Source of the DNA: Chryseobacterium nakagawai
GTDB lineage: Bacteria; Bacteroidota; Bacteroidia; Flavobacteriales; Weeksellaceae
Assembly (NCBI RefSeq): GCF_900637665.1
Contig: NZ_LR134386.1
Location: 2,844,501-2,908,500 of the forward strand
Direction of reading: 5' to 3'
Length of the DNA: 64,000 nt
Shown: in pieces, positions 8,789 to 17,864 of the stretch
Numbering within the stretch: position 1 is the stretch's first letter
Layout: each line of letters starts with the position of its first letter
The notes under the pieces: model-generated
What the model was told of the DNA's origin: nothing
Seen by the model: only the letters and a program-made list of their open reading frames with translations
Database searches by the model: none
Program-made: the position numbers and the translations under genes

Positions 8789-10204
8789 ATGAAAAGTTTA
8801 ATAAACATCATAAAAGGAATAACTTTCTCAGCGATTATGCTGGGAGCAATCACGTCCTGTATGGCCAGAAAGGAATATGAAAGGCCGAAGAACGTTGTTG
8901 ACGAAAAGCTTTTCCGTACCGATATGCTTCCTTCAGACAGCGCTACCATTGCCAATGTTTCCTGGAAGGAAATCTTTACAGATCCCCTGCTTCAGGGGCA
9001 TATTTCAAAGGCTTTAGATAATAACCTGGATATCAGGATTGCTTTGCAAAGTATCACTTCTGCAGAAGCGTACCTTAAACAAAGCAAGGCAGCATACGCA
9101 CCAACCCTTTCGGTAGGACCTAATTATACTTTCCAGACCCAGTCTATCAATACTCAGTTTGGACAGATCATTGGAGAAAGAAGGTATGTTAATCAGTTTG
9201 ATATTACGGCAAGTCTGGGCTGGGAAGCAGATATTTGGGGAAAAATGAAAGCACAGGAAAAAGCCCAATTAGCAGCTTATTTAGGAACTGTTGCTGCTCA
9301 TAAAGCGGTAAAAAGCAGTCTTGTTTCTTCCATTGCTTCTGCATATTATCAGTTGCTGACATTTGATGCTCAGAAAAAGATCATCATAGAAACCATTGCG
9401 ATTCGTGAGAAGAATCTGGAAACAACAAAGGCACTGAAAGCTTCCGGAACCCTTACTGAGGTAGCGGTACAGCAGAGTGAAGCTCTTGTTTTCAATGCAA
9501 AGTCTTTATTGATTGATATCGATACACAAATTCAATTGCTGGAAAACACTATGAGCCTCTTAATGGGGGAACCATCACATACTATTGAAAGATCTACTTT
9601 GGAAGGACAAAATCTTCCAATCGATCTGAAGTTAGGGTATCCGGCTCAATTGTTGGCGAACCGTCCGGATGTCATGAGAGCAGAATACAATTTAATGAAT
9701 GCATTTGAATTAACTAATGCTGCAAAAGCTCAGTTTTATCCAACGTTGAAGCTTACAGGAACAGGAGGACTTCAGTCTGTAGATATTGACCATCTCTTCA
9801 ATGTAAACTCATTATTTGCAAATGTGGTGGCAGGATTGGCACAACCTATTTTGAATAAAAGAACCATCAAAACTAACTATGATGTGAGTCTTGCTAACCA
9901 AGAGACCGCGTATTTAAACTTCAGAAAGACAGTTCTTACTGCCGGAAAAGAAGTTTCTGATGCAATTAGGGTTTTCTCTGTTCAGGATTCATTTATTGAG
10001 TTAAAGCAAAAAGAATTGGATGCCTACAAAAAATCAGTAGACTATTCTCAGGAATTAGTCAACTACGGGATGGCCAATTATCTTGAGGTTTTAAATGCCA
10101 GTGTAAATTCATTGAATGCAGAGCTTAATATTTCTAATGCGAGATATAACAAAATGAAAGCTGCTGTTGAGCTGTATCAAGCTCTTGGTGGAGGATGGAA
10201 ATAA
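8789..10204 (+). CDS. Outer-membrane efflux lipoprotein (TolC/OprM/NodT type)
   Basis: Outer-membrane channel of 471 residues completing the tripartite pump. A lipoprotein signal ends at ITSC (Cys24). Two internally repeated outer membrane efflux protein domains follow (about 60-250 and 270-465), with family marks such as SWKEIFTDPLLQ, DNNLDIRIALQ, WEADIWGKMK and LANRPDVMRAEYNL. It is 76 bases downstream of the pump gene with no promoter or terminator in between and ends the operon before a strong hairpin. Confidence 0.93.
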   Translation: MKSLINIIKGITFSAIMLGAITSCMARKEYERPKNVVDEKLFRTDMLPSDSATIANVSWKEIFTDPLLQGHISKALDNNLDIRIALQSITSAEAYLKQSKAAYAPTLSVGPNYTFQTQSINTQFGQIIGERRYVNQFDITASLGWEADIWGKMKAQEKAQLAAYLGTVAAHKAVKSSLVSSIASAYYQLLTFDAQKKIIIETIAIREKNLETTKALKASGTLTEVAVQQSEALVFNAKSLLIDIDTQIQLLENTMSLLMGEPSHTIERSTLEGQNLPIDLKLGYPAQLLANRPDVMRAEYNLMNAFELTNAAKAQFYPTLKLTGTGGLQSVDIDHLFNVNSLFANVVAGLAQPILNKRTIKTNYDVSLANQETAYLNFRKTVLTAGKEVSDAIRVFSVQDSFIELKQKELDAYKKSVDYSQELVNYGMANYLEVLNASVNSLNAELNISNARYNKMKAAVELYQALGGGWK

Positions 10205-10226
10205 ACAATATTTTGTGATCAATTAT

Positions 10227-10256
10227 AAAACGTGTGTCAGTAATGACACACGTTTT
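10227..10256. terminator. Strong perfect hairpin closing the efflux operon
   Basis: AAAACGTGTGTCA pairs over all 13 bases with TGACACACGTTTT around a GTAA loop. A run and T run at the two ends make it usable in both directions, fitting a place between convergent genes. Confidence 0.8.
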
Positions 10257-10572
10257 GCATTTTAAAGTTTTCAACAAAAAGCTGTGTTGGTTGAATACTA
10301 AGCTTTTGTAAAGATTATCAAAAAAGTCAGGTAACGACTTGGTAACGGTACTTATTGCTTTACTTTTCAATGTATTTCCGTTCGCTCGTAGCAAAATACA
10401 AAATTATCTTTCTCAAATCCTTAGAAAAATTTCTATTACATCTAATTTGACAAGGTAATAAAAGTCTTGTTATTAAATAGCTTTATAAATCTTTGCCCAT
10501 ATATTCTGCCAGAGAAGATTTCAGTTGGTTTAAAAATGCAGTGCGGGAACAGCTTCGGGTTTTCATTATCTT
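10257..10572. other. Non-coding gap between convergent genes
   Basis: About 316 bases, AT-rich, between the efflux terminator and the 3' end of the P-loop gene. A minus-strand frame of 86 codons crosses 10134-10394 but overlaps the channel gene and the terminator hairpin and has no family features. I see no gene here. Confidence 0.5.
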
Positions 10573-11202
10573 TTATACTTCAATTATTAAATCAAAAGAA
10601 GTTTTTTGTCTTAATTTTTCAAAATAGTAAGCCTCTGTTGCATCCCAACGTTGATGCCATTTTTCCGAAAATTCTAAGTCGTCCCGTAGAGAAAGTCTAC
10701 GGTGTCGCTCTTCAATTGTTACGTCTATGAGGAGTGTAAGGTCTAATACGTCTTGTAAGAATTGACTTGATGAATAAGCTCCTTCGAGAAGAATAATGCT
10801 AGAAGAGTTGAGAACTGTTTCCTCTTTTTGTAATGGGTATGTGCCGTCTGGCTGCAATCCTGCAATAAAATCAAACGCAAACCATTTGGCTTGCTCTCCC
10901 TTACGAAGTGGTTCAATTGCAAGTCTTCTCACTTTTTCCCAATCAAAAACCTTTTCCATTTTTTCAGTTATGGAAAATTCATCCCATTTATGATCAGGAA
11001 TGTGTGCAGAAAAAAAGTCATCAAGAGGAATTATTACAGCTTGTAGTTTGATGCACAATTGTTTGGCAATTGTGGATTTTCCCGCTCCGCTTCCACCGTC
11101 TATTGATATAACTATAGGTCTTTGCAACTTGTTTGATAAATACAATATCTCATTTGCCGCTTTATTTATTTGTTCATCAATATGGTCTTTAGATTTGCTC
11201 AT
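10573..11202 (-). CDS. P-loop kinase-like protein (uridine kinase-like family)
   Basis: Nucleotide-binding protein of about 209 residues. A Walker A motif (DGGSGAGKSTIA) near residue 36 and the following PLDDFF resemble the uridine kinase/AAA small-molecule kinase group; DLTLLIDVTIEERHRRLSLRD looks like the lid region. Substrate is uncertain. The frame is open to 11250 (adding a basic leader of 16 residues), but I prefer the ATG at 11202 (MSKSKDHID), which gives a usual N-terminus for a cytosolic kinase. Single gene, convergent with the efflux operon. Confidence 0.72.
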   Translation of the reverse strand: MSKSKDHIDEQINKAANEILYLSNKLQRPIVISIDGGSGAGKSTIAKQLCIKLQAVIIPLDDFFSAHIPDHKWDEFSITEKMEKVFDWEKVRRLAIEPLRKGEQAKWFAFDFIAGLQPDGTYPLQKEETVLNSSSIILLEGAYSSSQFLQDVLDLTLLIDVTIEERHRRLSLRDDLEFSEKWHQRWDATEAYYFEKLRQKTSFDLIIEV

Positions 11203-11562
11203 TCTCTTATTTTTTTTGAATTTCCCATGGCGTAATATAAAACTTTTCACGACTCCCAGATTGGCTAAATTTATCTGTTTTTAATTAATTATGCATTGTT
11301 TTATCAAATACTAAATTACAAAAAGAGCCACCCTAAATTTTTTTAATCACTTTATTGTTTTAGAGCTGTGTCACAAAAAACCGTTCCAAACCTTTAAATT
11401 TATGTCACACCTTTGCGCTTTCTTTTTGATAATCATTTTGGGAATATCCAAAAGCATTACATTACACGATGTGGCTGTTTTTCTGCTGCGAACGATAATT
11501 CATTCTTTTAATTTCTGTTAAATTTCTTATAAAGATAAATTTCCATTTGTATATATGTATTT
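11203..11562. other. Non-coding gap between divergent genes
   Basis: About 360 bases, AT-rich, upstream of both the P-loop gene (minus) and the GNAT-MarR pair (plus). It should hold promoters for both, but no full TTG/TAnnTTTG match is visible. Nothing else recognised. Confidence 0.45.
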
Positions 11563-11574
11563 AACTACGTAGTT
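11563..11574. promoter_or_regulatory. 12-base perfect palindrome, candidate MarR operator
   Basis: AACTACGTAGTT is a perfect palindrome 23 bases before the start of the GNAT-MarR gene pair. The position (core promoter or just downstream of it) and symmetry fit a dimeric MarR-type repressor site; autoregulation by the second gene is inference. Confidence 0.5.
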
Positions 11575-11597
11575 TTATACTTTAAATATCAACCCCT

Positions 11598-12092
11598 ATG
11601 AAATTACAGATACAGCCTATAGGAAATGCTTACTCAGAGCAGGCTATTGACCTGATTTTGACAATTCAACAAAAAGAATTTAATATTCCAATTACGATAG
11701 ATGATCAACCAGATCTAAGGCAGATTGAAAGTTTTTATCAGGAAGCGGGTGGAAACTTCTGGGGAGCTTTTATAGAGGGCGAATTGGTAGGATCTATTGC
11801 TTTGGTAAAATTTGATGAAAGAGCCGGAGCGATTAGAAAAATGTTTGTAAAAAAAGAATTCAGAGGCAGAGAGTTGAATGTTGCACAAATCTTATTGGAC
11901 ATTTTAATTGCTTTCTGTCATGAAAATGAAATTGATGACATATACTTGGGGACAATCACGGTATTAAAAGCAGCTCAGCGTTTTTATGAAAGAAATTCTT
12001 TTGAAAAGATTAAAAAAGAAAACCTTCCGGATCGTTTCCCCTTAATGAGTGCTGACGATATTTTTTATCACCTACCTATTAACAGAATATGA
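11598..12092 (+). CDS. GNAT-family N-acetyltransferase paired with MarR regulator
   Basis: Protein of 164 residues with a GNAT core: VGSIALVKFDERAGAIRKMFVKKEFRGRELNVAQILLDIL contains the strand, the basic acetyl-CoA loop (KKEFRGRE, somewhat unlike the classic Q-x-x-G-x-G/A) and the following helix; YERNSFEKIKKENLP is the usual C-terminal part. Its last four bases overlap the MarR gene (ATGA), so both are translated together. GNAT-MarR pairs are common in Bacteroidetes; the small-molecule substrate is unknown. Confidence 0.83.
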   Translation: MKLQIQPIGNAYSEQAIDLILTIQQKEFNIPITIDDQPDLRQIESFYQEAGGNFWGAFIEGELVGSIALVKFDERAGAIRKMFVKKEFRGRELNVAQILLDILIAFCHENEIDDIYLGTITVLKAAQRFYERNSFEKIKKENLPDRFPLMSADDIFYHLPINRI

Positions 12093-12574
12093 ATGTTATT
12101 AACGAAGCAGGAATTCTTGCCATATCTACCAGGCTACACCGTCTCAGTGAACAGCTGAGAAAGGATGGTGCTCTAATTTATAAAGCGTTTGGAATTGATT
12201 TCGAGTTAAAATGGTTCCCTGTAATCTTTACCATCTATAAAAAAGAAATAGCAAGTGTAGTGGAAATTGCCAATGAAATAGGGTATACCCATCCATCCAC
12301 TATAACTTTACTTAAAGAATTGGAAAAACAGGAATTAATACAATGGGAAAAAGATAAGCAGGATGAACGTAAAAGATTATTTAGGCTTACTGCTAAAGGG
12401 CAAGAACTTATTGGAAAAATGAAACCGGTATGGGAACTGATGTCTCAGATATTAGGAGACATTTCTGATAATCAGAATAACCTTTTAGTTGCTATTGATG
12501 AAGCAGAACAGAAAATTGCGAATCAGTCTTTTTACCAGAGAGCATTGCAGCTTAAGAATTCAAATAAAACTTAA
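12089..12574 (+). CDS. MarR-family transcriptional regulator
   Basis: Winged-helix repressor-like protein of 161 residues. Visible parts: dimerisation helix at the start (ISTRLHRLSEQLRKDGALIYKAFGI), helix-turn-helix near residues 55-90 (SVVEIANEIGYTHPSTITLLKELEKQELI) and the wing with the typical DERKRLFRLTAKGQEL. It overlaps the preceding acetyltransferase gene by four bases and is followed by a terminator. It probably binds the palindrome upstream of the pair. Confidence 0.88.
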   Translation: MNVINEAGILAISTRLHRLSEQLRKDGALIYKAFGIDFELKWFPVIFTIYKKEIASVVEIANEIGYTHPSTITLLKELEKQELIQWEKDKQDERKRLFRLTAKGQELIGKMKPVWELMSQILGDISDNQNNLLVAIDEAEQKIANQSFYQRALQLKNSNKT

Positions 12575-12605
12575 TCTGTTTTCAATTTTTTAACTATAAC
12601 TTAAC

Positions 12606-12650
12606 AATCCATGTTGCTGATAATCTGAAGGTAACATGGATTTTTTTTTT
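12606..12650 (+). terminator. Rho-independent terminator after the GNAT-MarR pair
   Basis: AATCCATGTT (12606-12615) pairs with AACATGGATT (12633-12642), followed by a run of T to 12650. Confidence 0.85.
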
Positions 12651-13010
12651 CAATAATGAGAAAAAGCTTTACTGAAAGGACATTATAAAATTCATTGTCG
12701 TAGAACTACTACAATTTCTCAAATAATCGGTAATTCATTTTGATGTGAATATTTAAGATGATATATTGCATTACCAAAATCACTAAAAAAACTTATGAAA
12801 AAATACCGAAATCAACCCCTTTTTAAAGTAATACTAAGTACTTAAAGTGGAATTATTTTTCTAGAAATTCTAACTGCACCCATCTCAGATCAATCATCGA
12901 ATATCTTGTTCCAGAGGCCGTTGCAAGCTATAGATTGGTTCTTTGAGCTAAAGGGTCTCGCCTGTAAAGGTTGAATATCCAATTAAGTCATACACCAAAA
13001 AGAAAATGTC
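12651..13010. other. Non-coding gap before the T6SS island
   Basis: About 360 bases. It must carry the promoter of vgrG but I see no good TAnnTTTG element. The last 120 bases are richer in GC than the rest. No gene or repeat recognised. Confidence 0.45.
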
Positions 13011-15143
13011 ATGTTTCAGGAAAAGAATAATCTTCCCAAACCGGAAATAGATTCGGACAAGACAGGTTTTGTAAACAAAATCCAAGACAATAAGAAAATT
13101 AAAGAAGTAAAGAAAGTTGCTTCAAAAGTAAATAATGCAGTCAATGTGGTGAATACAGGTAAACAATTCCTGAATCAACCTTTGCTGCCCAACGAACCTG
13201 CAATTATCAAAGAAAAGCTTTGGGCAAAACAGCCTACTTCCAGAATATTCAACGCAGACAGTATCCCGGAGAGTGCGATAGCAGGAATCAACCGTGTTGT
13301 AAAGCTTGATATCCATGTGGAAGGTAAGCCTATAAAATATTTCAAACACTTTAAACTTACGCAAAGCGCTACTAAACATCATGAATTTGAACTTATTCTA
13401 GCCCATGATACGTTAGGAAGTGCAGAAAACCATAATCTTGAAGAAGTACAGAATTTTCTTGGAAAGAGGATTACTGTTGTTTTCAAATATAAAGATGTGG
13501 AAGGAGGTGCAGAAAGAAATTTTGTAGGAGTTATCACAGAAGTCGGATTCAGTCAGGAAAAAGGAAGTCTGGGCAATCTTGTTTTGTCAGGCTTCAGCCC
13601 AACAATCTTGCTAGATGCGGCACCTCATATTCAAAGCTTTGGAGGAGCGCAGCCTATCAGTTTGAACAGTATTGCCAATGAAGTGATTAAAGAAGGATTG
13701 GGACAGGGAAAATTTGATTTTAGGGTAGATGCCCGTCATGGAAATGTCTCATACAGCTCTCAATACGAAGAAACCCATTATAACTATCTGGCAAGAATTG
13801 CTGAAGCTTATGGGGAACAATTTTTCTACGATGGGGAAGTCTTACACTTCGGGCAGCTTCCACCACAGGAAAAACCTGTAATGCTGACCTATGGCAGTAA
13901 TCTGACCGATGTTAAAATTAAAATGAAAGCTCAGCATGTGAATCCTTCATTCTATGGATATAACAGTAGCAAAAATGAAAAATTTAAAGGTGGAAGTTCA
14001 AAAATAACCCATACCTCAGATATTGCTAAGCGCGCGTATGAAATTTCAGAAAAGACTTTTCAAACGCCATCTTTAAGAGTAGCTCCCATCAAAGCTTCTT
14101 CTTTTATGGATATTGATGCTTCTCAAAAAGGAACAGCAGGAAGCAATGCTTCACAGGTTTTTATCACTTCTGGAAATACAACGGTCCCATTTCTTTATCC
14201 TGGCTGTATTGCAGATATTCAAATGCGTAAAACAGACACCAACAATACTTCCTATTTTACAAAATTAATGCTCATAGAGGTCACTCATGAGGTAGATGCC
14301 CGTGGGTATTATGACGGATCTTTTCAGGCCATAGCTTCTGATACCGGATTTATTCCAAGACCGGAATTTACTGTTCCTGTGGCAGAACCCCAGTTTGGAA
14401 AGGTAATTTCCAATACCGATCCTGAAAATCAAGGCCGTGTACAGGTTCAACTTGACTGGCAGAGTGGGCAAGACACTACGGAATTTATCCGTGTAATGTC
14501 TCCCGATGCCGGAAGCAGTGAAAAGGTTGGCAAAAACAGGGGATTTATGTCTATTCCTGAAGTGGGAGATCAGGTGATTGTTAATTTTGTACATCTTCAT
14601 CCGGATCGTCCTTTTGTAATGGGCGGAATGTATCATGGTGGGATTGGAGCTGGTGGCGGTGCTGGTAATAATGTCATGAGTTTCAGTGGCCGAAGCGGTG
14701 CAGAGCTTAAATATGATAATGGAGCAGGATCTATGAATCTTAAAGATCAGGGTGGTGCCAATATGAATTTTGACGGAACCGGAAATGCAACCACCAATGC
14801 CAATAGCAACCATACTGTGAATGCAGGAAGTACGAATGTAATTAATGTAGGAGGTAAGAAAGATGCTCCACCACAATCCTTGTTAAAAATGGATGCCGGC
14901 GGAAATATTACCTTGGACGGAAAAACAAGTATTACATTACAGGTAGGAGATAATTCTATCACTATATCCGAAGCAGGAATTATGGCATCAGCAGGAAAAG
15001 GAACTATTGACATTACCGCGCTTACAGGAGCGTTAGGGCTCTCAAGTAAAGGAGGAGCGATGAATATTAGCACAGATTCACCACTTACCATTACCGGAGG
15101 GCCAAGTGCTGTAATGTCTTCGGGAGATACCAATATTATGTAA
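13011..15143 (+). CDS. vgrG: Type VI secretion spike protein VgrG (Bacteroidetes type)
   Basis: Tail-spike protein of 710 residues. After a charged N-terminal extension of about 85 residues it has the gp27-like part (VKLDIHVEGKPIKYFKHFKLTQ through YLARIAEAYGEQFFYDGEVLHFG), the gp5-like OB fold (near 465-540, FGKVISNTDPENQGRVQVQLDW, MSIPEVGDQVIVNFVHLHPDRPFVMGGMYHG), then a Gly/Asn-rich C-terminus expected to form the beta-helix needle. The next gene, 16 bases on, has a PAAR-like N-terminus and a toxin tip, the usual arrangement for loading an effector on the spike. The core T6SS genes are not in this window. Confidence 0.92.
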   Translation: MFQEKNNLPKPEIDSDKTGFVNKIQDNKKIKEVKKVASKVNNAVNVVNTGKQFLNQPLLPNEPAIIKEKLWAKQPTSRIFNADSIPESAIAGINRVVKLDIHVEGKPIKYFKHFKLTQSATKHHEFELILAHDTLGSAENHNLEEVQNFLGKRITVVFKYKDVEGGAERNFVGVITEVGFSQEKGSLGNLVLSGFSPTILLDAAPHIQSFGGAQPISLNSIANEVIKEGLGQGKFDFRVDARHGNVSYSSQYEETHYNYLARIAEAYGEQFFYDGEVLHFGQLPPQEKPVMLTYGSNLTDVKIKMKAQHVNPSFYGYNSSKNEKFKGGSSKITHTSDIAKRAYEISEKTFQTPSLRVAPIKASSFMDIDASQKGTAGSNASQVFITSGNTTVPFLYPGCIADIQMRKTDTNNTSYFTKLMLIEVTHEVDARGYYDGSFQAIASDTGFIPRPEFTVPVAEPQFGKVISNTDPENQGRVQVQLDWQSGQDTTEFIRVMSPDAGSSEKVGKNRGFMSIPEVGDQVIVNFVHLHPDRPFVMGGMYHGGIGAGGGAGNNVMSFSGRSGAELKYDNGAGSMNLKDQGGANMNFDGTGNATTNANSNHTVNAGSTNVINVGGKKDAPPQSLLKMDAGGNITLDGKTSITLQVGDNSITISEAGIMASAGKGTIDITALTGALGLSSKGGAMNISTDSPLTITGGPSAVMSSGDTNIM

Positions 15144-15159
15144 TGCTAAAACAGAAATC

Positions 15160-17187
15160 ATGGATGAGCTAGAATACATAACCCTCAATGCCCTGATGAT
15201 GTGTGACCAGGGAGCAGCTCCGGATTTCTTCAAACCTACGTTCAATACAAAGGTGAAGATCCACGGTTGTCTTGTAGCAACGAATCAAGATGCTACTCCT
15301 TTGGTTAACATACCTTCCTTCAAGGTATGTAAGATTAGTGGTGGCCCCTGTACCCCTGCCACAGTTCCTATGACCTGGCAAGATACCTGGCAGGTGAAAA
15401 TTAACGGAATCCGGTCTTTGATAGGAAAAAGTACGTGTCAATGTCCTGTTGGGGGGAAGGTTGAGTTTATGACCAGCGGACAGGTTCCTCTTCCGGAAGA
15501 TGCTGCCCAGGAGGTAAAAGATATGCAGGATCAGGCACAGCGTGAACTTGACGACAGTGGGAATGGTAATAGTGTAGGGGAAGCAGGTTTTGTGGAAGGG
15601 ATGATTCCTGTGTGGGGAAGCGGTCGTGACCTTATCAATGACATACAAACCGGAGATGTAGGCGGTAGCCTTATGAATGCCGGATTTTTAATATGGGATG
15701 TAGCCTCCATTGCGGTAGGTGTGGTTTCTTTTGGAACCGGAACGGTAGCCATGCAGGGAGCAAAAGCAGGATTGAAAGGCGCTATAAAAGCCGGTGCAAA
15801 AGCCATATCTAAAGAAGCGCTTCAGCAGATGGGAAAAGCAGCGATGAAAAAACTGAGCAAAGAAGCTTTAAAGAAAAGTGTGGATGATATCGCTAAAAAG
15901 TTGCTTAAAACCTGTGTTTTTGCCTGTTTTCCAGCCGGAACACCTGTTCATACCGAACACGGAATTAAAAATATTGAAGATATCCGAATCGGAGACCAGG
16001 TATGGGCTTATGATGAAGATACAGATACTGTAGCTCTTCAGCCGGTGATTGATCTTATCGTCAATGAAAGTGATCATACCATTAGTATTTATACAGAAGC
16101 AGAAGTAATTGAAACCACAGCTACCCATCCTTTTTATACGAATGGAGAATGGATTGATGCTTCGGAACTGAAAGAAGGAGATAAAATCCTTTTGCGTGAC
16201 CAGCAAGAAGGTGTTATACAAAAAACAGAATTTAATTATACGCCTCAGAAAGTCTATAATTTTGAGGTAGACCAATGGCATAATTACTTTGTAGGAGACT
16301 CAGGAGTTCTGGTTCATAACAGTGGAAAATGCTTAAGTAAAATGGCTGATGAAGCCGCTGAACTTGTTGCAAAAACCTGGGATGATCTGGCTAAGCTTAA
16401 ACACTGTTTCCCTGCCGGAACTTTAGTGAAAATTGATGAAAATAGCGGCTATGCAGCGATTGAAACAATTTCTGTAGGAGATTATGTTACAGCTTTTGAT
16501 CTGGATGAACATACGGAAGTCTTAAAACAGGTTACCGGAGTGTACGTGAATCATACGGAAAGTCTTTGCAGACTGTATATTGGAGATGAAATCATTGAAA
16601 GTACATCAGCCCACAGGTTCTGGTCATTAACCCATAATGACTGGATTAATGCAGAAGATATTGAGAGCGGAAATCTATTGATGGATGCTACCGGAAAATC
16701 TGTCATTGTAGAAAAGACCGAAAAAATTGCTGGAAATTTCAAAACTTATAATCTGGAAGTGGATGAAGTACATAATTATTTTGTGTCTTCACTTGATATT
16801 CTGGTACATAATGGAAAATCAAATCCATTTCCAAATTCTGTGTTTAATGATACGACAAAAAGATCGACGGAAATTTACAAATTCTTTGAAAAAGGGCCTC
16901 CACCCAAAGATATTTATGTGGGTAAAACAGTACAGGGCTTAGGGAAAAGAATTGACCAACATATAACAGAAAAAGGGTTGCAAAAGCTGGTAAGCGAGGG
17001 GAAATTGGGATATAAAGTTATAGATGGTGGTATGTGGACTCCTTTTCAAACAGCAGCCAGAGAACAGCATTATATTTCAAGCCTTGGAACAAAAGGGCGC
17101 AAGGGGGCTGCAGCTATATGGAATAAAATTAATGCAGTTTCAAAAAAGAAATTTGATTATTTTAGTAAAATTATACCATGTCCATAA
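15160..17187 (+). CDS. T6SS effector: PAAR-like DUF4280, two tandem Hint domains, GIY-YIG-like nuclease tip
   Basis: Polymorphic toxin of 675 residues. Order: DUF4280/PAAR-like cap (about 1-115, Cys-rich, should sit on VgrG); a Gly/Ala-rich hydrophobic stretch and Lys-rich helices (about 130-250); first Hint domain (about 256-388, CFPAGTPVHTEHG ... ATHPFYT ... WHNYFVGDSGVLVHNSG); second Hint domain (about 416-551, CFPAGTLVKI ... SAHRFWS ... VHNYFVSSLDILVHNGK); C-terminal toxin (about 552-675). The tip has EIYKFF followed by IYVGKT, then R-x-x-Q-H, E in AAREQHYI and N in NKINAV, spaced like a GIY-YIG nuclease. Two consecutive self-processing domains in one effector is unusual. The stop lies just before or within the start of the immunity candidate. 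Confidence 0.85.
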   Translation: MDELEYITLNALMMCDQGAAPDFFKPTFNTKVKIHGCLVATNQDATPLVNIPSFKVCKISGGPCTPATVPMTWQDTWQVKINGIRSLIGKSTCQCPVGGKVEFMTSGQVPLPEDAAQEVKDMQDQAQRELDDSGNGNSVGEAGFVEGMIPVWGSGRDLINDIQTGDVGGSLMNAGFLIWDVASIAVGVVSFGTGTVAMQGAKAGLKGAIKAGAKAISKEALQQMGKAAMKKLSKEALKKSVDDIAKKLLKTCVFACFPAGTPVHTEHGIKNIEDIRIGDQVWAYDEDTDTVALQPVIDLIVNESDHTISIYTEAEVIETTATHPFYTNGEWIDASELKEGDKILLRDQQEGVIQKTEFNYTPQKVYNFEVDQWHNYFVGDSGVLVHNSGKCLSKMADEAAELVAKTWDDLAKLKHCFPAGTLVKIDENSGYAAIETISVGDYVTAFDLDEHTEVLKQVTGVYVNHTESLCRLYIGDEIIESTSAHRFWSLTHNDWINAEDIESGNLLMDATGKSVIVEKTEKIAGNFKTYNLEVDEVHNYFVSSLDILVHNGKSNPFPNSVFNDTTKRSTEIYKFFEKGPPPKDIYVGKTVQGLGKRIDQHITEKGLQKLVSEGKLGYKVIDGGMWTPFQTAAREQHYISSLGTKGRKGAAAIWNKINAVSKKKFDYFSKIIPCP

Positions 17188-17189
17188 TT

Positions 17190-17864
17190 ATGAATAAAAA
17201 ATTAAAAGTAGGAGATATCTTTTTTTTGCAGCTAAACGATTCAAAGAAATATATTTTTGGAAGAATTTTGTTTGATGTCAAAAAACAATATCATAAAAAG
17301 ATTGATTCAAAAATTTTTTCCGAAAGTTATATGCCCTATTTAATGATGTTCTATAGAGAATGTCAATTGGTAGAGTTATATGACGGTTTGTATGACCAAT
17401 CGAATTCTTATGATAATACTTCCAAAATTATTATCCCAAGGGTTTTAACTCAAGCAATAGACTCAAAATGGAATATACTGAATTGGGGAATCATTAAAAA
17501 TGAGCCTGTTGATTATACTAAAGTTGAATTTCCAGAACACTTAAATATCATGTCAAACATAGTAAAACTGGACAGAGGTGAAATATCTATCAAAACCAAT
17601 CTGAACATTAAAGATAATATGATAGATAATTTTAATAGTGAGATGTATGTTCCTGCAACAATTGCTTACGCCAGCCTGGACTTCCAAAATAAAAGGGAGT
17701 TTATTCCTGAAGATGCTAGGTGGCCAGAGTATATAAAAAATGGGGATTTACTTTATCATCCTGAACTCAGAACAAAAATTTATACAGAGCTAAATATTGA
17801 TCCAAATAAAAGCTATTATGAATTATCTAAGGAAATGGGATTTGATTTAGAGAGATTTTATTAA
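17190..17864 (+). CDS. Imm26-like immunity protein candidate, copy 1
   Basis: Protein of 224 residues, no signal peptide, so cytoplasmic, as needed against an incoming nuclease. KKLKVGDIFFLQLNDSKKYIFGRILFDV at the start resembles the Imm26 family (KxGDIxxIxL...YxxGRVL). I choose the ATG at 17190 because the paralog next door starts in the same register (MNKKLKVGDIFF against MSKKIGTGDIFY); an upstream ATG at 17178 would overlap the toxin gene by 10 bases. It shares the ending DPNKSYYELSKEMGFDL with the next gene. Position directly after the toxin is the main evidence for an immunity role. Confidence 0.75.
   Translation: MNKKLKVGDIFFLQLNDSKKYIFGRILFDVKKQYHKKIDSKIFSESYMPYLMMFYRECQLVELYDGLYDQSNSYDNTSKIIIPRVLTQAIDSKWNILNWGIIKNEPVDYTKVEFPEHLNIMSNIVKLDRGEISIKTNLNIKDNMIDNFNSEMYVPATIAYASLDFQNKREFIPEDARWPEYIKNGDLLYHPELRTKIYTELNIDPNKSYYELSKEMGFDLERFY

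Noticed and set aside
10134..10394. Minus-strand gene of 86 codons
   Set aside because: Overlaps the end of the efflux channel gene and the perfect terminator hairpin; no recognisable family.
14265..14876. Minus-strand gene of 203 codons inside vgrG
   Set aside because: Antisense of the conserved OB-fold and needle region; no homology recognised.
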